NCBI RefSeq assembly: GCF_003259675.1
Contig: NZ_PZJG01000006.1
Location: forward strand, 1-64,000
DNA length: 64,000 nt
Direction of reading: 5' to 3'
DNA from: Macrococcoides bohemicum
GTDB lineage: Bacteria > Bacillota > Bacilli > Staphylococcales > Staphylococcaceae
This document shows, piece by piece, positions 54,889 to 63,726 of the stretch (positions are counted from its first letter, which is position 1; each line of letters begins with the position of its first letter). A model generated the notes under the pieces. The model was not told where the DNA came from and made no database searches. It was given only the letters and a program-made list of their open reading frames with translations. Position numbers and translations under genes: made by a program.

Positions 54889-56957
54889 ACTTAAAACAGA
54901 GTGAAACGAAATATTTAACAGCAGTGCATGCTTTAATTGATATCATTCAGAATAAATTAACCGGAGAGCTCACAAAATCTACGACTGAACTCATCGAAGA
55001 ACGCCGCTTTGCCTTTGAAGAGCTCGGTACAGAAATTTCTGATGATGCGCAGATTGAATATTCGCAAGTACTACCTTCTTTAAAATTACAAGAAGAAATT
55101 CAGGTTAACCGAAATAAGGTCACACAGCAGTTTAATAAGATGAAAAATCGTCCTTATTTTGGTGCTGTCACTTTAAAAGATGACGAGCATGAAACAGAAA
55201 AGTTTTATATCGGATTAAATAGTCTGAAGGATCCTTCAACAGGAGATCTCATAATCTATGACTGGAGAACACCGATTGCCAGTACATATTATGAGAACCA
55301 ACTTGGTGAAGTAAGCTATAATGTGCCGTCTGTCGGTACACAAGTCGTAGATGTGTTGTCACGTATACAGATTGTTATTGAACAAGGGCGTCTGTTAGAT
55401 GTTTTCGATTCAGAAATATATATTGGTGATGATGCACTGCAGCATCTGCTCGTTGATAGTGCAAAAGATAAGATGAAATCTATCGTTACAACGATTCAGC
55501 AGGATCAGAATGCAATTATACGTATGACTTCAAATCATGATATTTTAGTATTAGGACCACCAGGATCAGGTAAAACATCGATTGCAATGCAGCGTATTGC
55601 CTACCTTCTATATTTACATAGAAATAAAATGACAGCAGAACATATGCTGTTTATTACACCCAATGAGATGTTCGGCGATTATATATCTGATGTATTACCG
55701 GAGTTAGGAGAAGCACCGATTAATGCGACGAGCTTTTTCAGGTTAAAAGATAAAATGAATCGTCGTCACTTTCATGTCGAATCGTTATTTCAAAATATCG
55801 AGCGCATGCGTCATGCAGATGATCACGAACGAGCGTTATTTAAAATTAAAAATAGTAAGTTACTGCTACAAAAGATGGAACAAAAGATTGCATCGATTGC
55901 AGTGAAAAATATTAAATTTAATATATTAACAATTGGAGGCACACCTTTTGTAACGAAAGAGCATCTATCTTATTTATTTTATGATAAATTTGGTGAATCT
56001 CCGATTGATGCACGACTTAAAAAAATTCAGGTAGAATTAGAGCCGATTTACGAGGAACATTTACAGCAAGCGATAAAAGACAGAACGAAAGCATTAAAGA
56101 AAGTAACGCGATATATCGGTACAGATGAAGAACTTGAGAAGCGTGCTAAACGTGAAAAGACAAAGCAATATAAAGTGCTGAAACAATATATTAAAGATAT
56201 TCAGTTTATCAATATTGAACGTATTTATCTCAATATATTAAAGTCGATAGAACAGAAAGCATACGAAGCAACACTCAATCAATTTAGAAACAAACAAATA
56301 TATTATGAAGATATAGCGCCATTGCTATATTTATCAGTTAAGATAAAGGGATTGCACAGAGAAAGTATGATGCAGCACATCATTATTGATGAGGTGCAGG
56401 ATTATTCAGTCGTCCAATTAGCTGCAATTAGTGCGGTCTATCCCAATGCACGAAAGACGATGCTCGGCGATAGTAATCAAATTGTACATCCTGCAGTGAC
56501 ATTTAAATTACCAGATGACATCAATGTCATTCATTTAACAAAATCTTATCGCTCTACAGTTCAAATTACTGAATTTACGAAAGGTTTGATAGGTAACAAT
56601 GATACAGAGTCTTTAGGTGTTCAAGGCGAAGATGTATTAGAACTAGATTACGAAGCGTTTGTTAATACTGTAGAAGCATTGCAATCTGAAAGTGTCGCCA
56701 TTATCGCACGTGATGTTCGACATGCTAATAAGATAGCCCAGACTTTAAAGGGATGTACTTTATTAACGCACGATCAATATACATTCACTAAAGGAAAAGT
56801 TATCATGCCGAATTATATGGCCAAAGGGTTTGAATTCTCGCATGTATTTATTGTCGGGTTTAATCAGTATGATCGGGAACAAGATCAGTTACTTTTGTAT
56901 ACAATCGCCAGTAGAGCGACACGTCATCTTTATTTGGTAGGTGATATCAATGATTAG
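54885..56957 (+). CDS. helD: RNA polymerase recycling motor HelD
   Basis: 690-aa superfamily 1 UvrD-like ATPase that removes stalled RNA polymerase from DNA. The N-terminal coiled coil, Walker A VLGPPGSGKTSIAMQRIAYL (near residue 223), Walker B IIIDEVQDYS and motif IV-like LTKSYRSTVQITEF are present. The protein is somewhat shorter than B. subtilis HelD (774 aa). The start is TTG at 54885 behind GAGGAGG, overlapping the stop of the previous gene. The end overlaps the dinB-like gene. Confidence 0.9.
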   Translation: MNLKQSETKYLTAVHALIDIIQNKLTGELTKSTTELIEERRFAFEELGTEISDDAQIEYSQVLPSLKLQEEIQVNRNKVTQQFNKMKNRPYFGAVTLKDDEHETEKFYIGLNSLKDPSTGDLIIYDWRTPIASTYYENQLGEVSYNVPSVGTQVVDVLSRIQIVIEQGRLLDVFDSEIYIGDDALQHLLVDSAKDKMKSIVTTIQQDQNAIIRMTSNHDILVLGPPGSGKTSIAMQRIAYLLYLHRNKMTAEHMLFITPNEMFGDYISDVLPELGEAPINATSFFRLKDKMNRRHFHVESLFQNIERMRHADDHERALFKIKNSKLLLQKMEQKIASIAVKNIKFNILTIGGTPFVTKEHLSYLFYDKFGESPIDARLKKIQVELEPIYEEHLQQAIKDRTKALKKVTRYIGTDEELEKRAKREKTKQYKVLKQYIKDIQFINIERIYLNILKSIEQKAYEATLNQFRNKQIYYEDIAPLLYLSVKIKGLHRESMMQHIIIDEVQDYSVVQLAAISAVYPNARKTMLGDSNQIVHPAVTFKLPDDINVIHLTKSYRSTVQITEFTKGLIGNNDTESLGVQGEDVLELDYEAFVNTVEALQSESVAIIARDVRHANKIAQTLKGCTLLTHDQYTFTKGKVIMPNYMAKGFEFSHVFIVGFNQYDREQDQLLLYTIASRATRHLYLVGDIND

Positions 56958-57426
56958 TATTATAGAACCGATATTTAGGCAAATTGAATTTCAGGTAGAA
57001 AGTATAAAAATGCTTGCAAACAAAGTAGATATATTTATGTTAGAACAGGAAATCTATCCGGGTGGCAGAACTTGCTTTGAATTGCTAACACATATTGCAT
57101 TGATACCTGAAGCTGATGTAATGCTTATCAAAGGTGCAGAGAAGTCTGAAATGGATGATTATTATCACTACTGGCAAAAAGAAGTGACATCAATAGAGGT
57201 TTTTGAAGCGAGACTTGAACTCAGCATGAATATGCTTCATGATTTTTATAATCAGCTTGAAGAAGATGAAATGCTTAATATGAAAATGACATATTGGCAG
57301 ACACGTCAAACATATTTAGACTGGTTACTCGTTATTTTGACGCATTTAACACATCATAGAGCACAGTTGTATAGTGCGGTTAGACAATTTGGTGATGATG
57401 AAGGATTAAGTAATTTATTTGAATAA
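56950..57426 (+). CDS. DinB-family protein
   Basis: 158-aa four-helix-bundle protein of the DinB/YfiT type. Metal-binding histidines typical of the family are visible in ELLTHIALIPEAD and LTHLTHHRAQLYS. Its function is unclear; many act as thiol-dependent transferases, for example with bacillithiol. AGGTGA precedes the ATG, which overlaps the helD end by 8 bases. Confidence 0.82.
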   Translation: MISIIEPIFRQIEFQVESIKMLANKVDIFMLEQEIYPGGRTCFELLTHIALIPEADVMLIKGAEKSEMDDYYHYWQKEVTSIEVFEARLELSMNMLHDFYNQLEEDEMLNMKMTYWQTRQTYLDWLLVILTHLTHHRAQLYSAVRQFGDDEGLSNLFE

Positions 57427-57453
57427 AAAATAGCTGACTATTTTGTCAGCTGT
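57427..57453. terminator. Bidirectional terminator
   Basis: AAATAGCTGAC-TATTTT-GTCAGCTG between converging genes, partly within the thioredoxin-like gene end. Confidence 0.75.
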
Positions 57454-57989
57454 TCCATAATTGATTCGTATACTTCATTCCAGAATTCAGGTGTATTTTT
57501 ATATTTTTCATGAATTTGATGGTGGACTTCTTTTTGTTTAGATTCAAAAAGTTTATCATCTTTAGCGGGTAAATCTTTACGTAAAACCATAACAAAATTT
57601 TGAACTTTCTCAGCGCGAGGACCCCAGTTTGTATATTCTTTACCCGATTCATCCAGGAAGACAAATTTCGGAATAGAACGTCCTCCATTTGTTAAATACT
57701 GATCCATTAATGATGGATTTGAATCACGTAAACTAATGCTTAACGGCATATCTGTCGCTTCCGCAATTTTCATTAGCACAGGTAAGTTCATCATCGCGTC
57801 ACCACACCAATCTTCAGTGATGACGATGGCCTTTAAGTGTTTGTCTTTTACAGTTTGTAAACGTGGATCATCTGCAGGTAATTCAAAAGTTTCATAGATT
57901 TTATGCATTTCTGCTTTATTTACTTCCATTTGGTTAATATATTGCTCTAAAGATAAGCCTTGATTAAAATATTCGATTAAAGTCGTCAT
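57438..57989 (-). CDS. Thioredoxin-like protein with WCGDA motif
   Basis: 183-aa thioredoxin-fold protein. The active-site region is ITEDWCGDAMMNLPVL (near residue 60), so only the first Cys of a CxxC pair is present, and a cis-Pro loop follows (RSIPKFVFLD). This fits the thioredoxin_9 family of Bacillales. A monothiol oxidoreductase is possible. AGGAGG precedes the ATG. Confidence 0.83.
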   Translation of the reverse strand: MTTLIEYFNQGLSLEQYINQMEVNKAEMHKIYETFELPADDPRLQTVKDKHLKAIVITEDWCGDAMMNLPVLMKIAEATDMPLSISLRDSNPSLMDQYLTNGGRSIPKFVFLDESGKEYTNWGPRAEKVQNFVMVLRKDLPAKDDKLFESKQKEVHHQIHEKYKNTPEFWNEVYESIMEQLTK

Positions 57990-58180
57990 AAGTGCCTCCT
58001 GTAAGCTTTAATAATATAAATGTATTATAACAATATCAGAATAATCAAACAAAAGATATTATTTTCACTAAATAAATGAACATAAATTCATAAATATTAC
58101 GGTATATACGGATGTTTAGCGTGATGTGAAGTGATACACTTACCTTAGCTAATAATTTTTCATACATGTAAGTCTTCTCT

Positions 58181-58209
58181 ATGGGTAGTTTAACTACCCA
58201 TCTTTTTTT
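58181..58209 (+). terminator. Orphan terminator, possible small RNA end
   Basis: ATGGGTAGTT-TAACTACCCAT with a T run on the plus strand. The gene before it runs in the opposite direction, so this hairpin has no obvious mRNA to end. A short RNA starting somewhere in 58020-58150 or an attenuator of the following gene is possible. No conserved RNA family was recognised. Confidence 0.5.
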
Positions 58210-58271
58210 ATTTTCAACATTTGTAATTTTATGGTATATTAGTAGAGATAAAATAGGAAAGTGTGAGAAGT

Positions 58272-58754
58272 ATGAAAAAATACGTATCAATTATTATCGT
58301 GCTCATACTAAGTGTCAGCATCGCATTATGGTTATATAACTATTGTACTACGCCTGACAATGATTTAAGTGAAGAACGCCTAGGTGATGTTAAAATTGGT
58401 GAAGAGTATGAAGAAAAAGATAAAGATTTTGTGAAAGATGCACGTATTCAGTTAGAAGGTAGAACATTTTATCGATCTGTTAAACGCAGAGGGTTAATCA
58501 TTAGAAAAGATAATAAAAACAATCATATCACAGCAGTATCTTTATTTAAGAACCCCGCTGTTAAAACGAGTCGTGATATTACAATCGATAGTTCGAAACA
58601 AGAGGTTATCGATGCATACGGAAATACTTATAAAAAGTCGTTATTACCCAAACAGCAGACACAATTTCATTATAAGGATAAAGAGCATCATATCGGTATG
58701 AAATTTGTCTTTAGAGATAATAAAGTAAAAAGAATAGAAATATTTGCAGAGTAA
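58272..58754 (+). CDS. Membrane-anchored or secreted small protein
   Basis: 160-aa protein with an N-terminal hydrophobic segment (YVSIIIVLILSVSIALWLY) and a charged extracellular domain (ITIDSSKQEVIDAYGNTYKK). GTGAGAAG precedes the ATG at 58272. No family is recognised. The orphan terminator lies 63 bases upstream. Confidence 0.7.
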   Translation: MKKYVSIIIVLILSVSIALWLYNYCTTPDNDLSEERLGDVKIGEEYEEKDKDFVKDARIQLEGRTFYRSVKRRGLIIRKDNKNNHITAVSLFKNPAVKTSRDITIDSSKQEVIDAYGNTYKKSLLPKQQTQFHYKDKEHHIGMKFVFRDNKVKRIEIFAE

Positions 58755-58782
58755 GAGGTGACATCGTCGCCTCATCTTTTTT
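58755..58782 (+). terminator. Terminator
   Basis: AGAGGTGAC-ATC-GTCGCCTC with a short T run behind the small membrane-anchored protein gene. Confidence 0.6.
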
Positions 58783-58843
58783 GTTTTCATTTACTTCGGT
58801 TTCCGATATAATGATATCAATAAGAGATTGAGGAGGAAATTAT

Positions 58844-60073
58844 ATGAATTATAAAGAAATTGTAAAAAAATATGCTGAAACAGTTGTAAGCGTAGGTTTA
58901 AATGTACAACCAGACCAAACGGTTGTAGTAACAGCTGATATTGATGCAATTGATTTTGTACGTGAAGTGACAAAAGCAGCGTATGAAAAAGGTGCAAGAG
59001 AAGTAATTCAGAAACTAACAGATGGTCCATCATCTCAAATGAAATTTGAATTTGCGCCAATTGAAGTGTTTGAACATATTCCGCAATATAGAATTGATGA
59101 AACGAATGATTTTGTACAGAATAAAGTAGCACATTTACGTGTCTATTCACAAACGCCTGAGTTATTGAAAGATGCAGACCCAAAAAAGATTGCTGCACAG
59201 GCAAAAGCATTAGGTGAAGCGAATAAAGATTTCTCAAGAGCAGTTGGTCGTTATGACTTCTCTTGGTGTATTGTAGGATTTCCGAATGATAAATGGGGTG
59301 AACTTGTATTCCCTGAACTCAAAGGAGAAGATGCAAAGTTAAAGTTACTTGAAGCGATGATAAAAGCAGTGCGTGTCGATCAGGATGATCCTGTAGCTGC
59401 ATGGAAACTACATAATGAAACTTTAAATAAAAAAGCACAGCAGTTGAATGAAAAAGCATATGATAAATTACATTATAAATCATCTACAACAGACGTTGAA
59501 ATTGGTTTGACGAAAGGACATGTATGGTTAGGAGCGAGTGCGATAAACTCTGACGGCGTAGAGATTCAGGTTAATATGCCGACAGAAGAAGTATTTACTT
59601 CACCAGACTATCGTCGAGTTAATGGTGTTATCGGTAATACACGCCCGCTTGCTTATCAAGGCGCAATTATAGATGACTTTAAATTAACGTTTAAAGACGG
59701 TGTGGTTACTGACTTTGAAGCAGGAGTCGGTTATGACGTTCTGAAGAATTTGCTGAACAATGATGAAGGTGCACGTCGTCTAGGTGAAATTGCATTAGTA
59801 CCAGACGATTCTCCGATTTCTAACTCTGGCATCCTTTATTACAATACGTTATATGATGAGAATGCATCTTGTCACGTTGCATTAGGTCGTTCGTTCCCTA
59901 ATGCGATTAAAGATGGTAAATCTTTATCCAAAGAAGAATTGATGGATAAAGGGTTAAATCAATCAATGATTCATGTTGACTTTATGATGGGTGGCAGTGA
60001 TCTATCAATTGATGGTATTAAAGAAGATGGCACAGTTGAACCAGTATTTAGAGATGGTAACTGGGTAATTTAA
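58844..60073 (+). CDS. M29-family aminopeptidase (AmpS-like)
   Basis: 409-aa metallo-aminopeptidase. The N-terminal domain VQPDQTVVVTADIDAIDFVRE and the C-terminal two-metal active site are present (VNMPTEEVFTSPDY with metal Glu, FEAGVGYDVL, GEIALVPDDSPI, NASCHVALGRSF and VDFMMGGSDL). All family ligands appear intact. Such enzymes complete intracellular peptide breakdown. GAGGAGG precedes the ATG. Confidence 0.93.
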   Translation: MNYKEIVKKYAETVVSVGLNVQPDQTVVVTADIDAIDFVREVTKAAYEKGAREVIQKLTDGPSSQMKFEFAPIEVFEHIPQYRIDETNDFVQNKVAHLRVYSQTPELLKDADPKKIAAQAKALGEANKDFSRAVGRYDFSWCIVGFPNDKWGELVFPELKGEDAKLKLLEAMIKAVRVDQDDPVAAWKLHNETLNKKAQQLNEKAYDKLHYKSSTTDVEIGLTKGHVWLGASAINSDGVEIQVNMPTEEVFTSPDYRRVNGVIGNTRPLAYQGAIIDDFKLTFKDGVVTDFEAGVGYDVLKNLLNNDEGARRLGEIALVPDDSPISNSGILYYNTLYDENASCHVALGRSFPNAIKDGKSLSKEELMDKGLNQSMIHVDFMMGGSDLSIDGIKEDGTVEPVFRDGNWVI

Positions 60074-60084
60074 TTTTTAGTAGG

Positions 60085-60186
60085 TTGAGTGGTCGATTTA
60101 AGTTATAATTCGCCCACTCAAGCACATTTTAACTTCAAAATAATAAATGAGTGGGCGAAAAACATTGTTTTCGGCCCACTCATTTT
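60085..60186. repeat. Twin intergenic hairpin (GAGTGG/CCACTC), copy 3
   Basis: TTGAGTGGTCG...CGCCCACTCAA at 60085-60121 and AATGAGTGGGCGAAAA...TTTTCGGCCCACTCATT at 60146-60186 fill the gap between two converging genes. The layout equals that at 19308-19407. The second hairpin ends in a T run and is a good terminator. Confidence 0.85.
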
Positions 60187-61221
60187 TTATTCGACGGCAT
60201 TTTCAGTAATAATAAATGTTTTATTATCTGCATCAATTACCGCATTTCGTCCATACGGTACAATACATTTTGGTTCATTATGTCCAAATGATGCATTAAA
60301 CAACACCGGTTTATCCTCATGTCCCCATTCTTTCATGATCTTCTGAACGACTTCTTTATATTCATCATATAAATCACCGTTTTGAGGACGTCCAAATATA
60401 ATGCCGTTAATACGGTCTAAAGTACCTAATGCACCTAAACTACGCATAAAATCTTCCATCAACCATTGTGGCATCAATACTTCAGAGGTTTCTAAAAATA
60501 ATATTGCACCATCAAAATCTGTTTCATCTGGATAAACATCAGTGCCACGTAGAGAGATCATTAACTCCAGACAACCGCCGATTAACGGTCCGCTTGCCTG
60601 TCCTTTTCCATTTACTACGTCATATCCAGTATTATCAATTTTTTCACGGTCTATTAATTCATTTTCTTTATCCCAGCTTAATCCGTGTTTGTATACAAAG
60701 TCTGATGTCGGAATGTCACCGATGATTTCATTCTGAGTAAGCGTCTTATTAAAATGATTTCGTGAATACTCTGGAAAAGCATTATTTTCTGCAAAATCCG
60801 TAAGTAGTGACAAACCATAAAAACTTGAAAATCCAGCTTTTAAACAAACAAAATGTGTAAACGTTGAATCGGAATAACCCATAAAGATTTTAGGATGCTG
60901 ACTAATGATCTCAAAATCCAGATAAGGTAGTAAACGTACGCTATCATCGCCACCAAGCGTAGAGATAATCGCCTTAACTTCCGGATCAATAAATGCTGCC
61001 ATTAACTCTTCAGCACGTGCTTTTGGATGATCATAGTTAAATGCGAGACCTTTTAACGCGTTAGGCATAACTTTTACTTTGTAGCCCATCTCTTCAATAC
61101 GTTTAATGCCAAGCGTTGTACGATGTTTCATCGTTGGCTCGCCTGCTAAACCTGAAGATGATGAAACAAGCGCAATCGTGTCTCCTTTATTAAGGCGTTT
61201 TGGTTTCTTAAGTTGAAGCAT
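60187..61221 (-). CDS. S66-family LD-carboxypeptidase (MccF-like)
   Basis: 344-aa serine peptidase of family S66. The nucleophile region is IFMGYSDSTFTHF (near residue 110), and the later Glu and His of the triad lie in FLETSEVLMP and NASFGHNEPK. Family members cut LD-tetrapeptides in cell-wall recycling or inactivate microcin C-like compounds; the MccF branch fits this length. GGTGAT lies 5 bases before the ATG at 61221; the longer frame from 61239 lacks an RBS. Confidence 0.88.
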   Translation of the reverse strand: MLQLKKPKRLNKGDTIALVSSSSGLAGEPTMKHRTTLGIKRIEEMGYKVKVMPNALKGLAFNYDHPKARAEELMAAFIDPEVKAIISTLGGDDSVRLLPYLDFEIISQHPKIFMGYSDSTFTHFVCLKAGFSSFYGLSLLTDFAENNAFPEYSRNHFNKTLTQNEIIGDIPTSDFVYKHGLSWDKENELIDREKIDNTGYDVVNGKGQASGPLIGGCLELMISLRGTDVYPDETDFDGAILFLETSEVLMPQWLMEDFMRSLGALGTLDRINGIIFGRPQNGDLYDEYKEVVQKIMKEWGHEDKPVLFNASFGHNEPKCIVPYGRNAVIDADNKTFIITENAVE

Positions 61222-61290
61222 AATATCACCACTTTCCATAAATTATCTCAATTATATCAGAAAATTTAGAAAATAAAACTGAATATAAAA

Positions 61291-61332
61291 AATGAGTAGT
61301 CGGAAAAGATTAATTTCCTGCTACTCATTTTA
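61291..61332. terminator. Terminator behind hsp20 (ATGAGTAG-type hairpin)
   Basis: AATGAGTAGTCGGAAAA...TTTCCTGCTACTCATT forms a hairpin with T and A runs. It resembles the GAGTGG family but with altered stem bases. Confidence 0.75.
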
Positions 61333-61337
61333 TTAAT

Positions 61338-61784
61338 TTATATTTCATTGTCTATTTTAATAGATTGTTTTGGTGCTTCAGTAACATGTAGTTTTGGTAA
61401 TAAGATATCTAGCGTACCATCTTTTTTAAAAGTTGCTTTAATCGCTTCCACCTGAACATCTGGTAAGTATAAAGAACGATGCATTGAACCAAATGAGCGT
61501 TCGCGTTTAATATAGTTATGTTCATTGTTCTCTACTACAGTTTCTTCAAGGCGCTTCGCTGTAATACTTAATGCATCATTTTGATAGTCTAGTTGGATAT
61601 CTTCCTGTTTAATTCCTGGTAAATCTACATGAACAGTATAATCATTATTTGTTTCTTTAATATCTAACTTAAAACTATGATTATAAGCGTTATCTGCAAA
61701 TTGACTGACCGATTTCGTTAACATGTCGTTTGCAACATCAAATACATTTTGTCCGCGAGAAAAGATACTATATTTATTATCCAT
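61338..61784 (-). CDS. Hsp20/alpha-crystallin small heat-shock protein
   Basis: 148-aa holdase chaperone. The alpha-crystallin domain runs from VHVDLPGIKQEDIQLDYQND to KKDGTLDILLPK, and a C-terminal IKI-type anchor (QSIKIDNEI) is present. The ATG at 61784 has AGGAG 8 bases before it; the ATG at 61790 is too close to the RBS. A perfect CtsR operator overlaps its promoter, so it belongs to the heat-shock regulon. Confidence 0.92.
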   Translation of the reverse strand: MDNKYSIFSRGQNVFDVANDMLTKSVSQFADNAYNHSFKLDIKETNNDYTVHVDLPGIKQEDIQLDYQNDALSITAKRLEETVVENNEHNYIKRERSFGSMHRSLYLPDVQVEAIKATFKKDGTLDILLPKLHVTEAPKQSIKIDNEI

Positions 61785-61814
61785 GTTCATCACTCCTATT
61801 GATTTGATATATTT

Positions 61815-61844
61815 ATCATAACACTAAGGTCAAATATGGTCAAA
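61815..61844 (-). promoter_or_regulatory. CtsR operator and promoter of hsp20
   Basis: GGTCAAATATGGTCAAA at 61828-61844 is a perfect CtsR heptad direct repeat (RGTCAAA-N3-RGTCAAA). On the minus strand TTGACC and TATGAT (61815-61820) are spaced by 17 bases, so the operator covers the -35 box. The site touches the stop codon of the HAD gene. Confidence 0.92.
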
Positions 61845-62498
61845 TTATTGAGTGTCATTTGTAATAGCATCTAATAAATAATCGACGGTTGCAATAGTAT
61901 AGGTTGGTTGTGCCTCTCTAATCTCATCTACATCTCCGTAACCATAGAGTACACCGATTGTATCGATATTATTCTTTTGTCCACCGATGATATCATGTTT
62001 GCGATCACCGATCATGATGCATTCATCTCTATTGAGTCCGTGTGTATCAATGACATGCTGGATTACTTCTGCTTTATTAGTCCGTGTGCCATCTAACTCA
62101 CTACCGGTAATAGACTCGAAGTAATGTGCAAGATTAAAATGTTCTAAAATCGGTACAGCAAAATACGTTGGTTTACTTGTTGCGATATACAACTTTTTAT
62201 CCATCGATTTTAATGCTTGTAATAGTAATGGAATGCCTGGATATACTTCATTTTCAAACATTCCTTTATCGCTGAAGTATTCTCTGTATAGTCTGATTGC
62301 TTCGGCATTATTGTCGCCTGATAATTGATAGAAAGTTTCATAACTTTCATGCAGTGGTGGACCGATAAACGGAATAAGTGCTGCATTATCCGGGGCTTCA
62401 ATATTTAATTTTTGCAGAGAATAGATAATGCTATTCGTAATGCCCATATAAGGGTCAGTTAACGTGCCATCTAAATCAAAAAGTATATGTTGATACAT
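61845..62498 (-). CDS. HAD-family phosphatase (phosphoglycolate phosphatase-like)
   Basis: 217-aa haloacid-dehalogenase hydrolase. Motif I is ILFDLDGTLTD (nucleophile Asp near residue 8), motif II IATSKP, motif III the Lys of GTRTNKAEVI, and motif IV IMIGDRKHDIIGG. It resembles the PGPase/5'-nucleotidase branch. Its ATG overlaps the namA stop codon, so both are cotranscribed. Confidence 0.88.
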   Translation of the reverse strand: MYQHILFDLDGTLTDPYMGITNSIIYSLQKLNIEAPDNAALIPFIGPPLHESYETFYQLSGDNNAEAIRLYREYFSDKGMFENEVYPGIPLLLQALKSMDKKLYIATSKPTYFAVPILEHFNLAHYFESITGSELDGTRTNKAEVIQHVIDTHGLNRDECIMIGDRKHDIIGGQKNNIDTIGVLYGYGDVDEIREAQPTYTIATVDYLLDAITNDTQ

Positions 62499-63538
62499 TA
62501 ATGGATGCCTCTTTCATATTGCATAGGCACATTAATATCATCGCGTAATGCTTTCACAGCATGGATTGCCCAGTATGGATCGTTAAGCATTCCGCGACCG
62601 ACTGCAATTAAATCTGCATCATCGTTACGAAGTGTCATTTCAGCTGTTTCGGGTGCGTCTAAAATACCTACAGCAATTACGGGTACATCAAACTTTTCTT
62701 TGAAGCGTTTTGCAAATGGTACTTGATAGCCAGGATAGTTACCTGGTTTATCAATGCCAGCAGGTGCTTCACCTCCTGTAGAAATATGAAACATGTCGAC
62801 ACCAGCATTTAAATATTTTTCTGATATGGCTAAAGCATGTTCTATATCATAGCCACCATCCATATATTCTCGTGCTGAAATTCTAAAGATTAAAGGCATA
62901 TCTTCCGGCATTACTGATTTTGCAGCTTTAATTACTTCAACGCCAAACAATGAAAGGTCCTTGCCGTATTCATCGTCACGTTTATTGATACCTGGGGAAT
63001 GGAATTGATGAATTAAATAACCGTGTGCTCCGTGAAGTTCAATTGCATCAAACCCAGCTTCAACTGCTCGACGTACACTTTCTTTATATTTAACGACCAT
63101 CGCTTTGACTTCTTCGTTTGAAAGTTCACGAGGATAGCGAATTGGACCGAAATCTGTAGGTTCTTCTACTGGCGTTGTAGATGATGAAACTGGCGTTTCA
63201 ACATCACGAGCTTTTCTACCTGCATGGGCAATTTGAATAGCAGCTTTGGCACCATTATTATGAATACCTTCTACAATATGCTTATAAGCTGGAATTTGGG
63301 CATCATCCCATAAACCAAGACAGTTTTTCGTAATACGACCTTCTGGTTCAACATTTGTCATTTCTACAATAATAAGCCCCGTTTGACCAACAGCACGTGA
63401 TGCATAATGGACGTAATGCCATTCAGTAGGCGTTCCATCCTCTTTTTCTACAGAATATTGACACATCGGTGGCATGACGATTCTGTTTTTTAGTTCCAGA
63501 CCTTTGAATGAATAAGGGGTATTTAATAATGTTTTCAT
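62498..63538 (-). CDS. namA: NADPH dehydrogenase NamA (old yellow enzyme family)
   Basis: 346-aa FMN oxidoreductase related to B. subtilis YqjM/NamA that reduces activated alkenes and nitro compounds. It has the entry LKNRIVMPPMCQYS with the FMN-tuning Cys, IQIAHAGRKA, the catalytic HGAHGYLIHQF and the C-terminal VGRGMLNDPYW. AAAGGAG precedes the ATG. Confidence 0.94.
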   Translation of the reverse strand: MKTLLNTPYSFKGLELKNRIVMPPMCQYSVEKEDGTPTEWHYVHYASRAVGQTGLIIVEMTNVEPEGRITKNCLGLWDDAQIPAYKHIVEGIHNNGAKAAIQIAHAGRKARDVETPVSSSTTPVEEPTDFGPIRYPRELSNEEVKAMVVKYKESVRRAVEAGFDAIELHGAHGYLIHQFHSPGINKRDDEYGKDLSLFGVEVIKAAKSVMPEDMPLIFRISAREYMDGGYDIEHALAISEKYLNAGVDMFHISTGGEAPAGIDKPGNYPGYQVPFAKRFKEKFDVPVIAVGILDAPETAEMTLRNDDADLIAVGRGMLNDPYWAIHAVKALRDDINVPMQYERGIH

Positions 63539-63726
63539 AATGATGCTCCTTTAGTTTTTTTATTTATTATAAAGCTTCTATCCGGAGAATGATAAACATC
63601 TGTTTGAATAACAATGCTGAACTGTAGCATTAATTAAATATTAATTAAATTTACATTTTAGTTAAATGAAATATCATTTTAAATAACGTATAATAAAAGT
63701 AAGTGAAGGTAAAGGGTGTGTATGAG

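Noticed and set aside
58791-59237. 148-codon minus-strand ORF
   Set aside because: Leu/His-rich shadow of the aminopeptidase gene in the opposite frame.
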